DNA of 64,000 nt from Streptomyces sp. NBC_01294 (GCF_035917235.1 NZ_CP108423.1:3227001-3291000); one strand, 5' to 3'. Counted from the first letter of the stretch, positions 1-9,784 are shown. Translations and numbers: made by a program. The notes: generated by a model not told the origin, from the sequence alone.

Positions 1-318
1 TCGATGTCCCCGGACACCTGTCCGAGAACTTATTGGTTCAACCGCCTTCGCACTCTCAACGATGGTCACTCGAAAGAGTTACGGGTCGGACGGACACCTT
101 CGGCACTCTACGTGAGGAAGCGATCACGGCGGCGACGCCACAAGCCAGCCGTCCTCCATCTGGAGCTATGCCCTATTTGGCGGCTTTCCTTCCGTTTGGC
201 ACGTGTCTGAGGCTAGATTCCCAATGAGTCATATTTACATCTACTCCGACAGTAGGTGTGGAGACCCTTGGAGACATGGACCGTATCCGCCTCAGTACCG
301 GCACCAAGAGGACTACCC
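1..318. promoter_or_regulatory. Upstream region of whiD, no gene seen
   Basis: No open frame here has Streptomyces-like codon use or a ribosome site. The stretch is less GC-rich than its surroundings, as expected for a developmental promoter region. A candidate site (TTGGCA near 197 with TAGATT about 15 bases later) is weak. The whiD ribosome site AAGAGGA lies at 306-312. In S. coelicolor the gene upstream of whiD is bldM; it would lie beyond the left edge. Confidence 0.4.
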
Positions 319-645
319 ATGGCAGATTTCTCCCGCCTCCCCGGACCTAACGCCGACCTCTGGGACTGGCAGCTGCTCGCTGCCTGCCGCGGGGTCGACA
401 GCTCCCTCTTCTTCCACCCGGAAGGCGAGCGGGGCGCGGCCAGGAGCGCGCGCGAGGCCTCGGCTAAAGAGGTCTGCATGAGATGCCCGGTGCGTTCGGA
501 ATGCGCCGCGCACGCACTCGCCGTCCGCGAGCCCTACGGGGTGTGGGGCGGCCTCACCGAGGACGAGCGCGAGGAACTGATGGGCCGCGCCCGGCACCGC
601 CTGATCCCCGCGTCGAGTGCGATCGGACCGATCGCGCCGCACTGA
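319..645 (+). CDS. whiD: WhiD, WhiB-like [4Fe-4S] developmental regulator
   Basis: A 108-residue Wbl protein. The four cluster-binding cysteines are C23, C53, C56 and C62, and the GVWGG turn is at residues 74-78, followed by a basic C-terminus suited to binding DNA or the sigma factor. The first 85 or so residues match my memory of S. coelicolor WhiD almost residue for residue; the last 15 diverge. The ATG at 319 is chosen over an upstream in-frame start at 256 because AAGAGGA sits 6 bases before it. WhiD acts late in sporulation (septation and spore wall maturation) by contacting the principal sigma factor. It is transcribed alone, convergent with the LysR gene. Confidence 0.95.
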   Translation: MADFSRLPGPNADLWDWQLLAACRGVDSSLFFHPEGERGAARSAREASAKEVCMRCPVRSECAAHALAVREPYGVWGGLTEDEREELMGRARHRLIPASSAIGPIAPH

Positions 646-734
646 GAGCCCGACGAAACGCCGGAAGGAACGTTTCTTCGAATCAGCTGCACGCCCGGGC
701 GTGTCGCCGCCCGGCCCGCAATTCACGCGTTCGG

Positions 735-762
735 CCGTACGCACGCTGCCGTGTGCGTACGG
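735..762. terminator. Hairpin between whiD and the LysR gene
   Basis: A perfect 10-bp inverted repeat (CCGTACGCAC, loop of 8 bases) immediately follows the LysR stop codon on the minus strand. It is also about 90 bases past the whiD stop, so it may end both convergent transcripts. There is no clear U-tract. Confidence 0.55.
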
Positions 763-1662
763 TCAGCGCGCGGCGGCCCGCTCCAGCTCGGCCATCGTCG
801 CGGCCACGGCCGGCACCCGGGCCAGGTCGGGCAGGGTCAGCGCGACGATCTCCCGCTCGACGGCCGGTTCCACGGCCACCGTGCTGACGCCCTTGGCCCG
901 TACGGACTCCACCGCGAGCTCCGGCAGCACCGCGACGCCCAGCCCCGCGCCGACCAGACCGACCACCGCCGGATAGTCGTCGGTGGCGAAGTCGATGCGC
1001 GGGGTGAAGCCCGCGCTCTCGCACACCTCCACCAGATGACGGCGGCAGCGCGGGCAGCCCGCGATCCAGGGCTCGTCGGCCAGCTCCGCCATGCCCACGC
1101 GCTCCGCCCCCGCCAGCCGGTGCCCGTCCGGGACCAGCCCGACGAGCCGGTCGGTCAGCAGCGGCCGCACCACGAGGTCGTCCCACTCCGCGGCGGAGCC
1201 GGCCGCCCCGCCGTAGCGGAAGGCCAGCGCCAGGTCGCAGTCGCCCTCGCGCAGCATCTCCACCGAGCGCGGCGGCTCGGCCTCGACCAGCGAGATCCGG
1301 GTCCCGGGGTGCTCGGCGCGCATCGCCGCGAGCGCGGTCGGCACCAGCGTGGAGCTGCCGCTGGGGAAGGACACGAGCCGGACCCGGCCCGCGCGCAGCC
1401 CCGCGATGGCCGCGACCTCCTCCTCGGCCGCGGTCAGCCCGGCCAGGATCCCCGCGGCATGCCGGACCAGCGCCTCGCCCGCCTGCGTCAGCCGCATCTC
1501 GCGGCCGGTGCGGATGAGCAGCGGGGTGCCGGCCGACTGCTCCAGCGCCTTCATCTGCTGGGAGACGGCGGGCTGGGTACAGCCGAGCTCGCGCGCGGCG
1601 GCGGAGAAGGAACCGGTCCCGGCGACAGCGCGCAGAACTCGGAGATGACGTGCCTCGATCAC
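763..1662 (-). CDS. LysR-family transcriptional regulator
   Basis: This 299-residue protein has the usual LTTR length. The N-terminal winged helix-turn-helix occupies residues 1-60 (FSAAARELGCTQPAVSQQMK region), followed by a periplasmic-binding-protein-like effector domain. It is divergent from the MOSC gene across a 79-bp gap, which is the classic LysR arrangement, so that gene is its most likely target. The ligand cannot be told from the sequence. Confidence 0.9.
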   Translation of the reverse strand: MIEARHLRVLRAVAGTGSFSAAARELGCTQPAVSQQMKALEQSAGTPLLIRTGREMRLTQAGEALVRHAAGILAGLTAAEEEVAAIAGLRAGRVRLVSFPSGSSTLVPTALAAMRAEHPGTRISLVEAEPPRSVEMLREGDCDLALAFRYGGAAGSAAEWDDLVVRPLLTDRLVGLVPDGHRLAGAERVGMAELADEPWIAGCPRCRRHLVEVCESAGFTPRIDFATDDYPAVVGLVGAGLGVAVLPELAVESVRAKGVSTVAVEPAVEREIVALTLPDLARVPAVAATMAELERAAAR

Positions 1663-1741
1663 CCTTCGAGCATAAGGCCTGCTTTGACTGCCGCGTGAAT
1701 ATCAATGTGACGCTTTGGGCTCGCTCGGCTAGCGTGTCCGC

Positions 1742-2437
1742 ATGGGCTCCATGCATCTGATCTCCGTGAACGTAGGCCGCGCCACGGCCTCCGACTACAC
1801 CGACGCGGAAAGCGGGCTGACCGGCCACGGCAAGCTGCCGGTCCCCGGACCGGTCCGGGTCTTCGCCCCCGGCTCCAAGGCCACCGGCCTGGGCAGCGGC
1901 CTGGAGGGCGACGCCGTCTGCAACCGGCGCCACCACGGCGGCGACCACCAGGCCGTCTACGCGTACGCCCGCGAGGACCTCGACCTGTGGGAGCGCGAGC
2001 TGGGCCGCGAGCTGCCCGGCGGGCTCTTCGGCGAGAACTTCACCACCTCCGGCATCGACCTGAACACCGCGCGGCTCGGCGACCGCTGGCGGGTCGGCGC
2101 GGACCTCCTCCTCGAAGTGGCCTCCGCCCGCATCCCGTGCCGGACCTTCCAGGGGGTCCTGGGCGAGAGCGGCTGGGTCAGGCGCTTCACGCAGGAGGCG
2201 CGGCCGGGTGCGTACCTGCGGGTGATCGAGGAGGGCTCGGTCTCGCCCGGCGACCCCGTCGAGATCGTCCACCGCCCGGACCACGACGTGACGGTGGAGC
2301 TCTGGTTCCGCGCCTTCACCACCGAGCGCGCGCTGCTCCCGCGCACCCTGGCGGCGGGCGCGGCGATGGAGCCGGAGGCCCACGAGCGGGTGCGCCAGTA
2401 CGTGGAGAAGTACGGGGCAGGGGCCGGGGCGAAGTAG
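1742..2437 (+). CDS. MOSC domain-containing protein (YiiM-like)
   Basis: A 231-residue single-domain MOSC protein. The HHGGDHQAVYAY stretch near residues 61-72 and the FGENFTTSG motif near 97-105 are characteristic of the YiiM branch, and Cys near residue 138 (IPCRTFQ) is the conserved sulfur-carrying position. MOSC proteins act with molybdenum cofactor in reducing N-hydroxylated compounds or in sulfur transfer. The ATG at 1742 is used; the ATG at 1754 is an alternative that removes four residues. It is probably controlled by the divergent LysR gene. Confidence 0.88.
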   Translation: MGSMHLISVNVGRATASDYTDAESGLTGHGKLPVPGPVRVFAPGSKATGLGSGLEGDAVCNRRHHGGDHQAVYAYAREDLDLWERELGRELPGGLFGENFTTSGIDLNTARLGDRWRVGADLLLEVASARIPCRTFQGVLGESGWVRRFTQEARPGAYLRVIEEGSVSPGDPVEIVHRPDHDVTVELWFRAFTTERALLPRTLAAGAAMEPEAHERVRQYVEKYGAGAGAK

Positions 2438-2468
2438 CGCCGTGATCCGGGCGAGCTAGGTTGCGCCT

Positions 2469-3242
2469 ATGACGACTGCGTTGATTACGGGATCCACGGC
2501 GGGCATCGGCGCCGCCTTCGCCCGGCGGCTCGCCGCCCGGGGACACAACCTCGTGCTGGTGGCGCGCGACACCAAGCGGCTCGGCGAGCAGGCCACCGAA
2601 CTGCACGACCTGCACGGCATCGAGGCCGAGGTGCTGGCGGCCGACCTCTCCACCGACGAGGGCATCGCGTCGGTCGAGCGGCGCCTCGACGACCGTACGC
2701 ACCCGGTCGACCTGCTGGTCAACAACGCGGGCTTCGGCAACAAGGGGCGCTACCTCGAAGTGTCCATGGCCGACGAGCTGACCATGCTGAAGGTGCACAT
2801 CGAGGCGGTCCTGCGGCTGACCTCGGCGGCGACCGGGTCGATGCGCTCGCGCGGCCGCGGCGGTGTGATCAACGTGGCCTCGGTGGCCGCGTTCGTGCCC
2901 CGCGGTACGTACGGGGCGAGCAAGGCCTGGGTCGTGCAGTTCACCCAGGGCGCGGCGCGGGACCTCTCGGGGTCGGGCGTGCGGCTGATGGCGCTGTGCC
3001 CCGGCTTCGTCCGGACGGAGTTCCACGAGCGCGCCGGCATGGGCACGGACAACATCCCCGGCTGGATGTGGCTGGACGCCGACAAGCTGGTGGCCACGGC
3101 CCTGGCCGACCTGGCGCGGGGCAAGACGGTGTCGGTCCCGGACCCGCGGTACAAGGCGCTGATGGGCGTGGTGAAGCTGACGCCGCGCGGGCTGCTGGGC
3201 GGGGTGTCCTCGCGTACGGGCCGCAAGTACGGACCCCAGTAA
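2469..3242 (+). CDS. SDR-family NAD(P)-dependent oxidoreductase
   Basis: A 257-residue classical short-chain dehydrogenase. The nucleotide-binding TGSTAGIG is at residues 7-14, NNAG at 85-88, the catalytic serine at about 138 (NVAS), and YGASK with Tyr148 and Lys152 completes the triad. The substrate is not predictable. It starts 31 bases after the MOSC gene on the same strand, so the two may be cotranscribed. Confidence 0.9.
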   Translation: MTTALITGSTAGIGAAFARRLAARGHNLVLVARDTKRLGEQATELHDLHGIEAEVLAADLSTDEGIASVERRLDDRTHPVDLLVNNAGFGNKGRYLEVSMADELTMLKVHIEAVLRLTSAATGSMRSRGRGGVINVASVAAFVPRGTYGASKAWVVQFTQGAARDLSGSGVRLMALCPGFVRTEFHERAGMGTDNIPGWMWLDADKLVATALADLARGKTVSVPDPRYKALMGVVKLTPRGLLGGVSSRTGRKYGPQ

Positions 3243-3314
3243 CCCACCGGTAAACCCGCGAAATGGGTGAAGTCTACCTAAAATGGACGTGTCCCATCCA
3301 GCCCGGGAGACGCC

Positions 3315-4004
3315 ATGACATTCGTACAGATAATCGATTACAAGACCAGTCGGCAGGACGACCTCAACCAGCTGCTCGACCGGTACGTCTCGCAGAGCCA
3401 GGGCAAGCGCACCGTCACCCACAGCATCGTGGGCAAGGACCGCGAGAACGAGAACCACTACGTGGACGTGGTCGAATTTCCCTCGTACGAAGAGGCCATG
3501 AGGAACTCTCACCTCCCGGAGACGGACAAGATGTTCCAGGAGATGGTGGCCCTGTGCGAGGGGATGCCGACCTTCACCAACCTCGACGTGGTCCGCGACG
3601 AGAGCATCAACAAGCACATGGTGAACCGGATGTTCGACGAGTGCCTCATGAAGGGGAACCTCGACGTCATCGAGGAGGTGTTCACGCCCCGGTACATCGA
3701 CCACGACATGATGAAGGACGGGCCCGTCACCGGACGGGCCGTCATGCGCGACGACGTCACGGCCTGGCGCAAGGCCTTCGACTACAGCTTCACCACGGAC
3801 GCGCAGCTGGCCGAGGGCGACTACGTCACCACGGTGTGGAGCTGGACCGGAACCCACAAGGGCGAGTTCCAGGGCATCGCGCCGACCGGCAAGAAGTGCA
3901 CCATGACCGGCACCACGACGTTCCGCTGCGAGGACGGAATGATCGCGGAGGGCTGGTGGCACATGGACGCCATGGGCCTGATGCGCCAACTGGGCGCGAT
4001 GTAG
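3315..4004 (+). CDS. SnoaL-like/ester cyclase domain protein with N-terminal ferredoxin-like domain
   Basis: The 229-residue protein looks like two alpha+beta domains. Residues 1-90 resemble the ABM-type dimeric barrel (VTHSIVGKDRENENHY followed by FPSYEEAM). Residues 100-225 resemble a SnoaL-like NTF2 fold (YIDHDM, TGRAVMRDDVTAWRKAF, then GIAPTGKKCTMTGTTTF and a DGMIAEGWWHMD ending). Such proteins bind small hydrophobic ligands and are often of unknown function. A purine-rich site lies close to ATG 3315 after a 72-bp gap. It is convergent with groEL. Confidence 0.75.
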   Translation: MTFVQIIDYKTSRQDDLNQLLDRYVSQSQGKRTVTHSIVGKDRENENHYVDVVEFPSYEEAMRNSHLPETDKMFQEMVALCEGMPTFTNLDVVRDESINKHMVNRMFDECLMKGNLDVIEEVFTPRYIDHDMMKDGPVTGRAVMRDDVTAWRKAFDYSFTTDAQLAEGDYVTTVWSWTGTHKGEFQGIAPTGKKCTMTGTTTFRCEDGMIAEGWWHMDAMGLMRQLGAM

Positions 4005-4018
4005 CCCCCACACACACG

Positions 4019-4056
4019 GGAAGGCCCCGTTCCGCAGATGCGGAACGGGGCCTTCC
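4019..4056. terminator. Bidirectional terminator between the SnoaL-like gene and groEL
   Basis: A perfect 17-bp inverted repeat (GGAAGGCCCCGTTCCGC) with a 4-base loop lies between two convergent genes, 15 bases from each stop. It is the strongest hairpin of the first 10 kb and would serve both strands. Confidence 0.9.
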
Positions 4057-4071
4057 AAGCGCGGTGCGCGA

Positions 4072-5709
<1,638 letters not shown>

Positions 5710-5836
5710 TCAGTCCTCTCGTTGCGATCCTCGGCCGCTCACCGCGACCTCCACCGCCTAGAACGAACTACGCCCCTCGCCGCCCGGCATCAGCAGGGTG
5801 ACCAGGGGCGCAGCTCAAATCAAATCTGGAAGCGAA

Positions 5837-6145
5837 TTACTTCTCGACGATCGCGAGCACGTCGCGAGCCGAGAGGACGAGGTACTCCTCGCCGCTGTAC
5901 TTCACTTCGGTGCCGCCGTACTTGGAGTACAGCACGATGTCGCCGACGGTGACGTCCAGCGGGAGACGCTGGCCGTCTTCGAAGCGACCCGGACCGACCG
6001 CGAGGACGACGCCCTCCTGGGGCTTCTCCTTCGCGGTGTCCGGGATGACCAGGCCAGAGGCCGTGGTCTGCTCGGCGTCGAGCGGCTGGACCACAATGCG
6101 GTCCTCGAGCGGCTTGATGGCAACCTTGGAGCTGGCGGTCGTCAC
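5837..6145 (-). CDS. groES: GroES co-chaperonin
   Basis: A 102-residue co-chaperonin. The mobile loop lies around [19 protein letters not shown] (residues 25-43) and the [13 protein letters not shown] core is intact. It forms the heptameric lid of the GroEL chamber. It is the first gene of the groES-groEL1 operon. Inside the 136-bp gap to groEL a 7-bp inverted repeat (CGCCCCT at 5771-5777 with its complement at 5804-5810) could be a processing or attenuation hairpin. Confidence 0.97.
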   Translation of the reverse strand: MTTASSKVAIKPLEDRIVVQPLDAEQTTASGLVIPDTAKEKPQEGVVLAVGPGRFEDGQRLPLDVTVGDIVLYSKYGGTEVKYSGEEYLVLSARDVLAIVEK

Positions 6146-6241
6146 GATCCGACCTCCCCCTTCGGAGATCCGGGGTTAACTGTCTGAGGTGGCGACCAGG
6201 TCGATCCGTCGTCGCGGGTGCCGGATCTGCCTGTCGCTGTG

Positions 6242-6268
6242 TTGGCACTCACCAGGGGTGAGTGCCAG
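6242..6268. promoter_or_regulatory. CIRCE element, promoter-distal copy (HrcA operator)
   Basis: TTGGCACTC, nine bases, then GAGTGCCAG. This is the HrcA-bound CIRCE (TTAGCACTC-N9-GAGTGCTAA) with one mismatch in the left half and two in the right. It lies just downstream of the predicted -10 box, in the 5' leader of the groES transcript. Confidence 0.9.
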
Positions 6269-6273
6269 GTGCG

Positions 6274-6303
6274 AGACTATTCCGGCGATTAGCACTCGGT
6301 CAA
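6274..6303 (-). promoter_or_regulatory. Predicted groES promoter
   Basis: On the minus strand TTGACC (6303-6298) and TAGTCT (6279-6274) are separated by 18 bases, a vegetative-type promoter. The -35 box lies inside the upstream CIRCE and the start point is next to the downstream CIRCE, so HrcA binding would block initiation until heat stress. Confidence 0.7.
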
Positions 6304-6315
6304 GCGGAGTGCCAA
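6289..6315. promoter_or_regulatory. CIRCE element, promoter-proximal copy (HrcA operator)
   Basis: TTAGCACTC, nine bases, then GAGTGCCAA. The left half is a perfect match to the consensus and the right half has one mismatch. It overlaps the predicted -35 region of groES. Confidence 0.93.
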
Positions 6316-6419
6316 TTCCCGACCCCCGGGCGTTGCGCGGACCGGGCCGGAAACCCCGAAAACCCGGGCGCACGGACGTTCGCGATCAGCACTCTCCCGG
6401 ACCTGACCAGGACGAACTC

Positions 6420-6798
6420 CGGCGTGCGGCGGCACCACGCCGCCCCCGTCGCCGTCGGCCTCGCCTTCGATACCTGGGTTGTTCTCGGCCGCCGCGCCGA
6501 GGCCGGTGACCCTGCCGACGGGGGTGGAGGGCACCTTCCAGGCGGGAGCGGTGCACCTGGGAGGAGTCCTCGGACGGGGAGCGGGAGGCGATCTGCCGAG
6601 GTTCCTTCACCGCCTCTGACGGATCGTTCACGATCCCGCGCATCGAGTCCCCCATGGGCCTGGGCCTGACCGTCTTCGCGTTCCCGGCCGTCGCACTGAC
6701 CGGGCTCACACGCGACCTCCTCGGCCGCCGGAGGCGCCGCGCGACCGACCTCGCCGAGCTCCGGAAGGAACCATGGGGAGGACCTCAACGTCGTTGAT
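6420..6798 (+). pseudogene. Decayed gene, probable membrane protein remnant
   Basis: Protein-like fragments follow one another on the plus strand in different frames: AFDTWVVLGRRAEA, then GVEGTFQAGAVHLGG, then CTWEESSDGEREAICRGSF, and finally a hydrophobic segment MGLGLTVFAFPAVALTG with an Arg-rich tail ending in a stop near 6798. Each has coherent composition, but no single frame joins them, which suggests frameshifts and deletion in an old gene. The family is not recognised. It could still be chance in GC-rich DNA. Confidence 0.35.
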
Positions 6799-6995
6799 GA
6801 TATGAAGATAAAGCGCCTCATTGCCGAGCAGATCGGACTCAAAGCCTCCGCTACCCCGGACGCACCGGGCACGTCGGGCACACGGGGCGCCGCGTCCGCA
6901 CCTCCGGCGACACACCAGGCTTCACGTGAGCCGTCACGTGAGCCGTCAGGTGAGGCGTCACCTCCGCAGCCCTCCCCACCCTCTTCGCCTTCCCC
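6799..6995. other. Spacer before the SEDS gene
   Basis: No convincing gene. A 78-codon frame from 6802 starts with a plausible helix but turns into Ser/Pro low-complexity sequence with unbiased third positions and overlaps the SEDS start. A short AT-rich patch (6795-6820) may hold the promoter of the SEDS gene. Confidence 0.35.
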
Positions 6996-8420
6996 GTGCA
7001 CCCCCAAGGACGGTGGCGGCATCCCGTGCGTGGGCTGAAGCCCCTGACGTCGGCGGGCGCCCGCCGGCGGACCGAGGCGCTGCTCCTGGTCTTCGTCATC
7101 GTCATCGCCGTCTTCGGCCACGCCGCCGCGGGCCTCGCCATGAACGACCGACTGCCGCCCAACCTCGCCGGCTTCACCATCAGCATGACCCTGCTCTCGC
7201 TGGTGGGGCACTTGGGCGTGCGCCGCTTCGCGGCCTACGCGGATCCGCTGGTCTTCCCGCTCGCCATGCTGCTGACCGGGCTGGGGCTGGTACTGATCCA
7301 CCGCCTCGACCAGGGCTACATCGAGCGGTGGAACTCGGACGCGAACGCCCCGGGCCAGCTGATGTGGACGGTGGTCGGCGTCGGCGCCTGCATCGCGGTG
7401 GTGGCCCTGCTGCGCGACCACCGGCTGCTGCAACGGTTCATCTACATCACGATGGCCGTCGCCCTGGTGCTGCTGATCGCGCCGGCGTTCTTCGGCGCGG
7501 ACACGTACGGCGCCAAGCGGTGGATCATCCTCTTCGGCTTCTCGGTACAGCCCGGCGAGTTCGTGAAGATCATGATCGCGATCTTCTTCGCCGGCTACCT
7601 GGTCATCCACCGCGACTCGCTCGCGCTGACGGGCCGGAAGTTCCTCGGCATGCGGCTGCCCCCGATGCGCCAGCTCGGCCCCATCATCACGGTGTGGATC
7701 GTCTCGATGCTGGTGCTGGTCTTCGAACGCGACCTCGGCACCTCGCTGATCTTCTTCGGCGTGTTCGTGGTGATGCTGTACGTCGCCACCGAGCGCACCA
7801 GCTGGATCATCTGCGGCCTGCTCATGGCCGCGGCCGGCGCCTTCGTGGTCGGCTCGACGGAGCCGCACGTCAAGGCGCGCGTGGCGGCCTGGCTCGACCC
7901 GCTCTCCGTCTACTGGCCGACCCCGCCCCCGGGCGTCACCTCGGACCAGTCGGCGCAGGCCCTGTTCAGCTTCGGCACGGGCGGCATGTCCGGCACCGGC
8001 CTCGGCATGGGCCACCCGGAGCTGATCAAGTTCGCCGGCCGCAGCGACTTCATCCTCACGACGGTGGGCGAGGAGCTCGGCCTGGCCGGGGTCATGGCGG
8101 TCCTGATCCTGTACGCGCTCCTCGTGCAGCGGGGGCTGCGGATGGCGCTCGGCGCCCGCGACCCCTTCGGCAAACTGCTCGCGGTGGGCCTGGCCGCGGC
8201 GCTGGCCCTGCAGGTCTTCGTGGTCGCGGGCGGCGTCACGGGCCTGATCCCCCTGACGGGCAAGGCCCTGCCCTTCCTGGCCAAGGGCGGCTCGTCCCTC
8301 CTGGCCAACTGGATCATGATCGCCCTCCTCCTGCGCATCAGCGACAGCGCGGAACGCCAACGCGAGGCGGACACCCACGGCCCAGCAGAAACCACGATCA
8401 CGCCGGCGGTACGGGTGTAG
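6996..8420 (+). CDS. FtsW/RodA/SpoVE-family (SEDS) peptidoglycan polymerase
   Basis: The 474-residue polytopic protein has about ten to twelve hydrophobic segments. Family motifs are visible: RWIILFGFSVQPGEFVKI, ERDLGTSLIFF with the catalytic-type Asp, the long loop with FSFGTGGMSGTGLGMGHPE, and TTVGEELGLAGV. SEDS proteins polymerise lipid II together with a class B PBP. It is most like the RodA-related extra copies of Streptomyces; which division or sporulation role it has cannot be said. The start is uncertain: GTG at 6996 or GTG at 7026, with only a weak AAGGA 15 bases before the latter. Confidence 0.9.
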   Translation: MHPQGRWRHPVRGLKPLTSAGARRRTEALLLVFVIVIAVFGHAAAGLAMNDRLPPNLAGFTISMTLLSLVGHLGVRRFAAYADPLVFPLAMLLTGLGLVLIHRLDQGYIERWNSDANAPGQLMWTVVGVGACIAVVALLRDHRLLQRFIYITMAVALVLLIAPAFFGADTYGAKRWIILFGFSVQPGEFVKIMIAIFFAGYLVIHRDSLALTGRKFLGMRLPPMRQLGPIITVWIVSMLVLVFERDLGTSLIFFGVFVVMLYVATERTSWIICGLLMAAAGAFVVGSTEPHVKARVAAWLDPLSVYWPTPPPGVTSDQSAQALFSFGTGGMSGTGLGMGHPELIKFAGRSDFILTTVGEELGLAGVMAVLILYALLVQRGLRMALGARDPFGKLLAVGLAAALALQVFVVAGGVTGLIPLTGKALPFLAKGGSSLLANWIMIALLLRISDSAERQREADTHGPAETTITPAVRV

Positions 8421-8573
8421 GGGGCGGGCGGGGCGGGGCGGGGCGGGGCGGGGCGGGAGGGGCGGGAGGGGCGGGGCGGGGTCGTGCGGGAGGGGCGGGG
8501 CGGGGTCGTGCGGGAGGGGCGGGGCGGGGTCGTGCGGGAGGGGCGGGGCGGGGTCGTGCGGGAGGGGCTTTGG
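8421..8573. repeat. G-rich tandem repeat, about 24-bp unit
   Basis: Directly after the SEDS stop the plus strand carries runs of GGGGC and then about four copies of a 24-bp unit (GTCGTGCGGGAGGGGCGGGG plus GCGG). Dozens of closely spaced G-runs could form G-quadruplexes in DNA or in the 3' end of the transcript. No coding potential. Confidence 0.85.
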
Positions 8574-8955
8574 GAGGCCTGATCCCCTCACCCAGCATCA
8601 GGGATGGTTTGGGGGTTTCCCGTCAGTCTCATCGTCTCTCCGTGTCGGGCCGGTCCCTCAAGGGCGCTCCTTCGTCGCGTCGCTGCGCGATGGCCTTCGG
8701 CCACCCTTGACCGACCGACCCGCCACGGAAATCCGAAGACCGACGGGAACCCCCCAAAGGAACGGGCCGGCCATTGCAAATTCAGGGACGGGCCGATCAG
8801 CGCCCCCCGGGCAAGTCGGGGGTAGCGCACCAAATCGCTACGCGCTTCTCGCCGATGGCGGCTGCAGGCCGTCTGTGGCCGGACATAGGCCGCCACAGAT
8901 CGCTACATGCTCCCCGAAGAGGGCGGCTGACGGCCGTCTGGGGCTGATGAGGGGG
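8556..8955 (+). repeat. Long inverted repeat, copy A
   Basis: This segment is the reverse complement of 13066-13460 (copy B). The central part is nearly identical: over 155 bases I count two differences, and about 90 percent identity continues to about 8905, after which the copies diverge. Two related modules beginning ATCGCTACGCGCTT-like occur inside, near 8834 and 8899. The 4-kb interval between A and B holds the mobile and regulatory genes of the island. Confidence 0.9.
8606..8760. repeat. 155-bp palindromic MITE-like element, copy A
   Basis: The two ends are imperfect inverted repeats of about 55-60 bp: GGTTTGGGGGTTTCCCGTC at one end, and the complement of GGGACGGG-type sequence (CCGACGGGAACCCCCC) at the other. 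The whole could fold into one long hairpin. It codes for nothing recognisable. An equal-length copy lies at 13257-13411 in opposite orientation. Confidence 0.8.
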
Positions 8956-9207
8956 CGGACGCTCGGCTCAGCCGAGGTGTACCCCGGTCAGGGCGGAGGT
9001 GGCATCACAAACGGACGTCCAGATCGGGGCAATTGTTGCAATCTATCGGTCTCTTTGACCCTCCACGCCGCCAGACCCGGGTACACATCGGAATAGCCGT
9101 TGTCCGGCGCTTTCCCTCCCCCAAGCGGCCGTCGGACGCCCTCATGGGGGAGCACGTAGCGATCTGACGCGCCTGACCAGCCGAGACTGATTCTGTTCAC
9201 GAATTCC
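8956..9207. other. Intergenic repeat debris
   Basis: No gene. The stretch contains GAGGTGTACCCCGGTCA (8975-8991) related to GATGTGTACCCAGG in copies B and C, and an inverted partial module (complement of ATCGCTACGTGCTCC, about 9152-9166). It looks like rearranged pieces of the same repeat family. Confidence 0.5.
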
Positions 9208-9229
9208 GGTTCTGGCTCAAGTTCTGTGG
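9208..9229. repeat. Left terminal inverted repeat of the ISL3-derived unit
   Basis: Begins GGTTCTGGCTCAA and differs from the right end at one position (G instead of T at base 14). Confidence 0.8.
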
Positions 9230-9256
9230 TCGATCACCCTGCGTATCGCCCGCGTC

Positions 9257-9784
9257 TCATGCGGTCCCAAGATGCGGCACGAGATCGCGCGCCATACGCA
9301 CGTTGGGCAACCTGCCTCGCCACAACTCACGCTCACCCGTGAGCTGGAACCTGTGGCGCTCGTAAAACCGGATCGCTCTCCCGTTGTACTCAGTCACCCA
9401 CAGGTGCACGGGAGCTCCGTCCGCCCATAGGAAGAACTCACCCATCAGCTGACCGCCGATGCCCTGGCCTTGGGCTTCGTTCAGCAGGTACATCGGTCCG
9501 AGGGTCACTGGTTCGTCTCGGCGGCCACAGAGGACACCAGTGATCTCAGCCCCGGATCGGACGACACGGCAGAAGAGCCGTTCAGGGTGGCGTGCGACCT
9601 CGTCAATGAACTCTCGCCGCTGCGCAATGCCCTCGGTGGTGACCGCGGACCCTCGCTGCTCGCGGATCCACGTCTCATCAACGCCGGCTTCTTCGTTGGG
9701 GTAGGTCTGGAGCCAGGCCGTGAGCTGCATACGGCCCACGGATGCAGCATCGTCGGGACTGGGCGCTTCGATTCGGTGGACCAC
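9257..9784 (-). CDS. GNAT-family N-acetyltransferase
   Basis: A 175-residue GNAT domain. The N-terminal substrate lobe begins IEAPSPDDAASVGRMQLTAW, the acetyl-CoA pyrophosphate loop is NEAQGQGIGGQLM (Q/RxxGxG/A type), and the end NGRAIRFYERHRFQLTGERE is the typical last strand. A GTG at 9784 gives a normal GNAT N-terminus. The reading frame, however, continues upstream into an ISL3 transposase fragment up to 9928, so a fusion protein of 223 residues is also possible. The acceptor substrate is unknown. It lies inside ISL3-type inverted repeats and may have been carried by them. Confidence 0.8.
   Translation of the reverse strand: MVHRIEAPSPDDAASVGRMQLTAWLQTYPNEEAGVDETWIREQRGSAVTTEGIAQRREFIDEVARHPERLFCRVVRSGAEITGVLCGRRDEPVTLGPMYLLNEAQGQGIGGQLMGEFFLWADGAPVHLWVTEYNGRAIRFYERHRFQLTGERELWRGRLPNVRMARDLVPHLGTA

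Noticed and set aside
6802..7038. A 78-codon gene before the SEDS gene
   Set aside because: Low-complexity Ser/Pro content, mixed third positions and overlap with the SEDS start.
8421..8573. CRISPR-like spacing
   Set aside because: The units are contiguous without unique spacers, and there are no cas genes.
6300..8591. A 763-codon minus-strand frame across the SEDS gene
   Set aside because: It is antisense to a clear membrane protein and is mainly charged low-complexity sequence.
8398..8598. A Pro/Ala-rich minus-strand frame over the G-rich repeat
   Set aside because: It is a direct translation of the 24-bp tandem repeat with no start signal or family.
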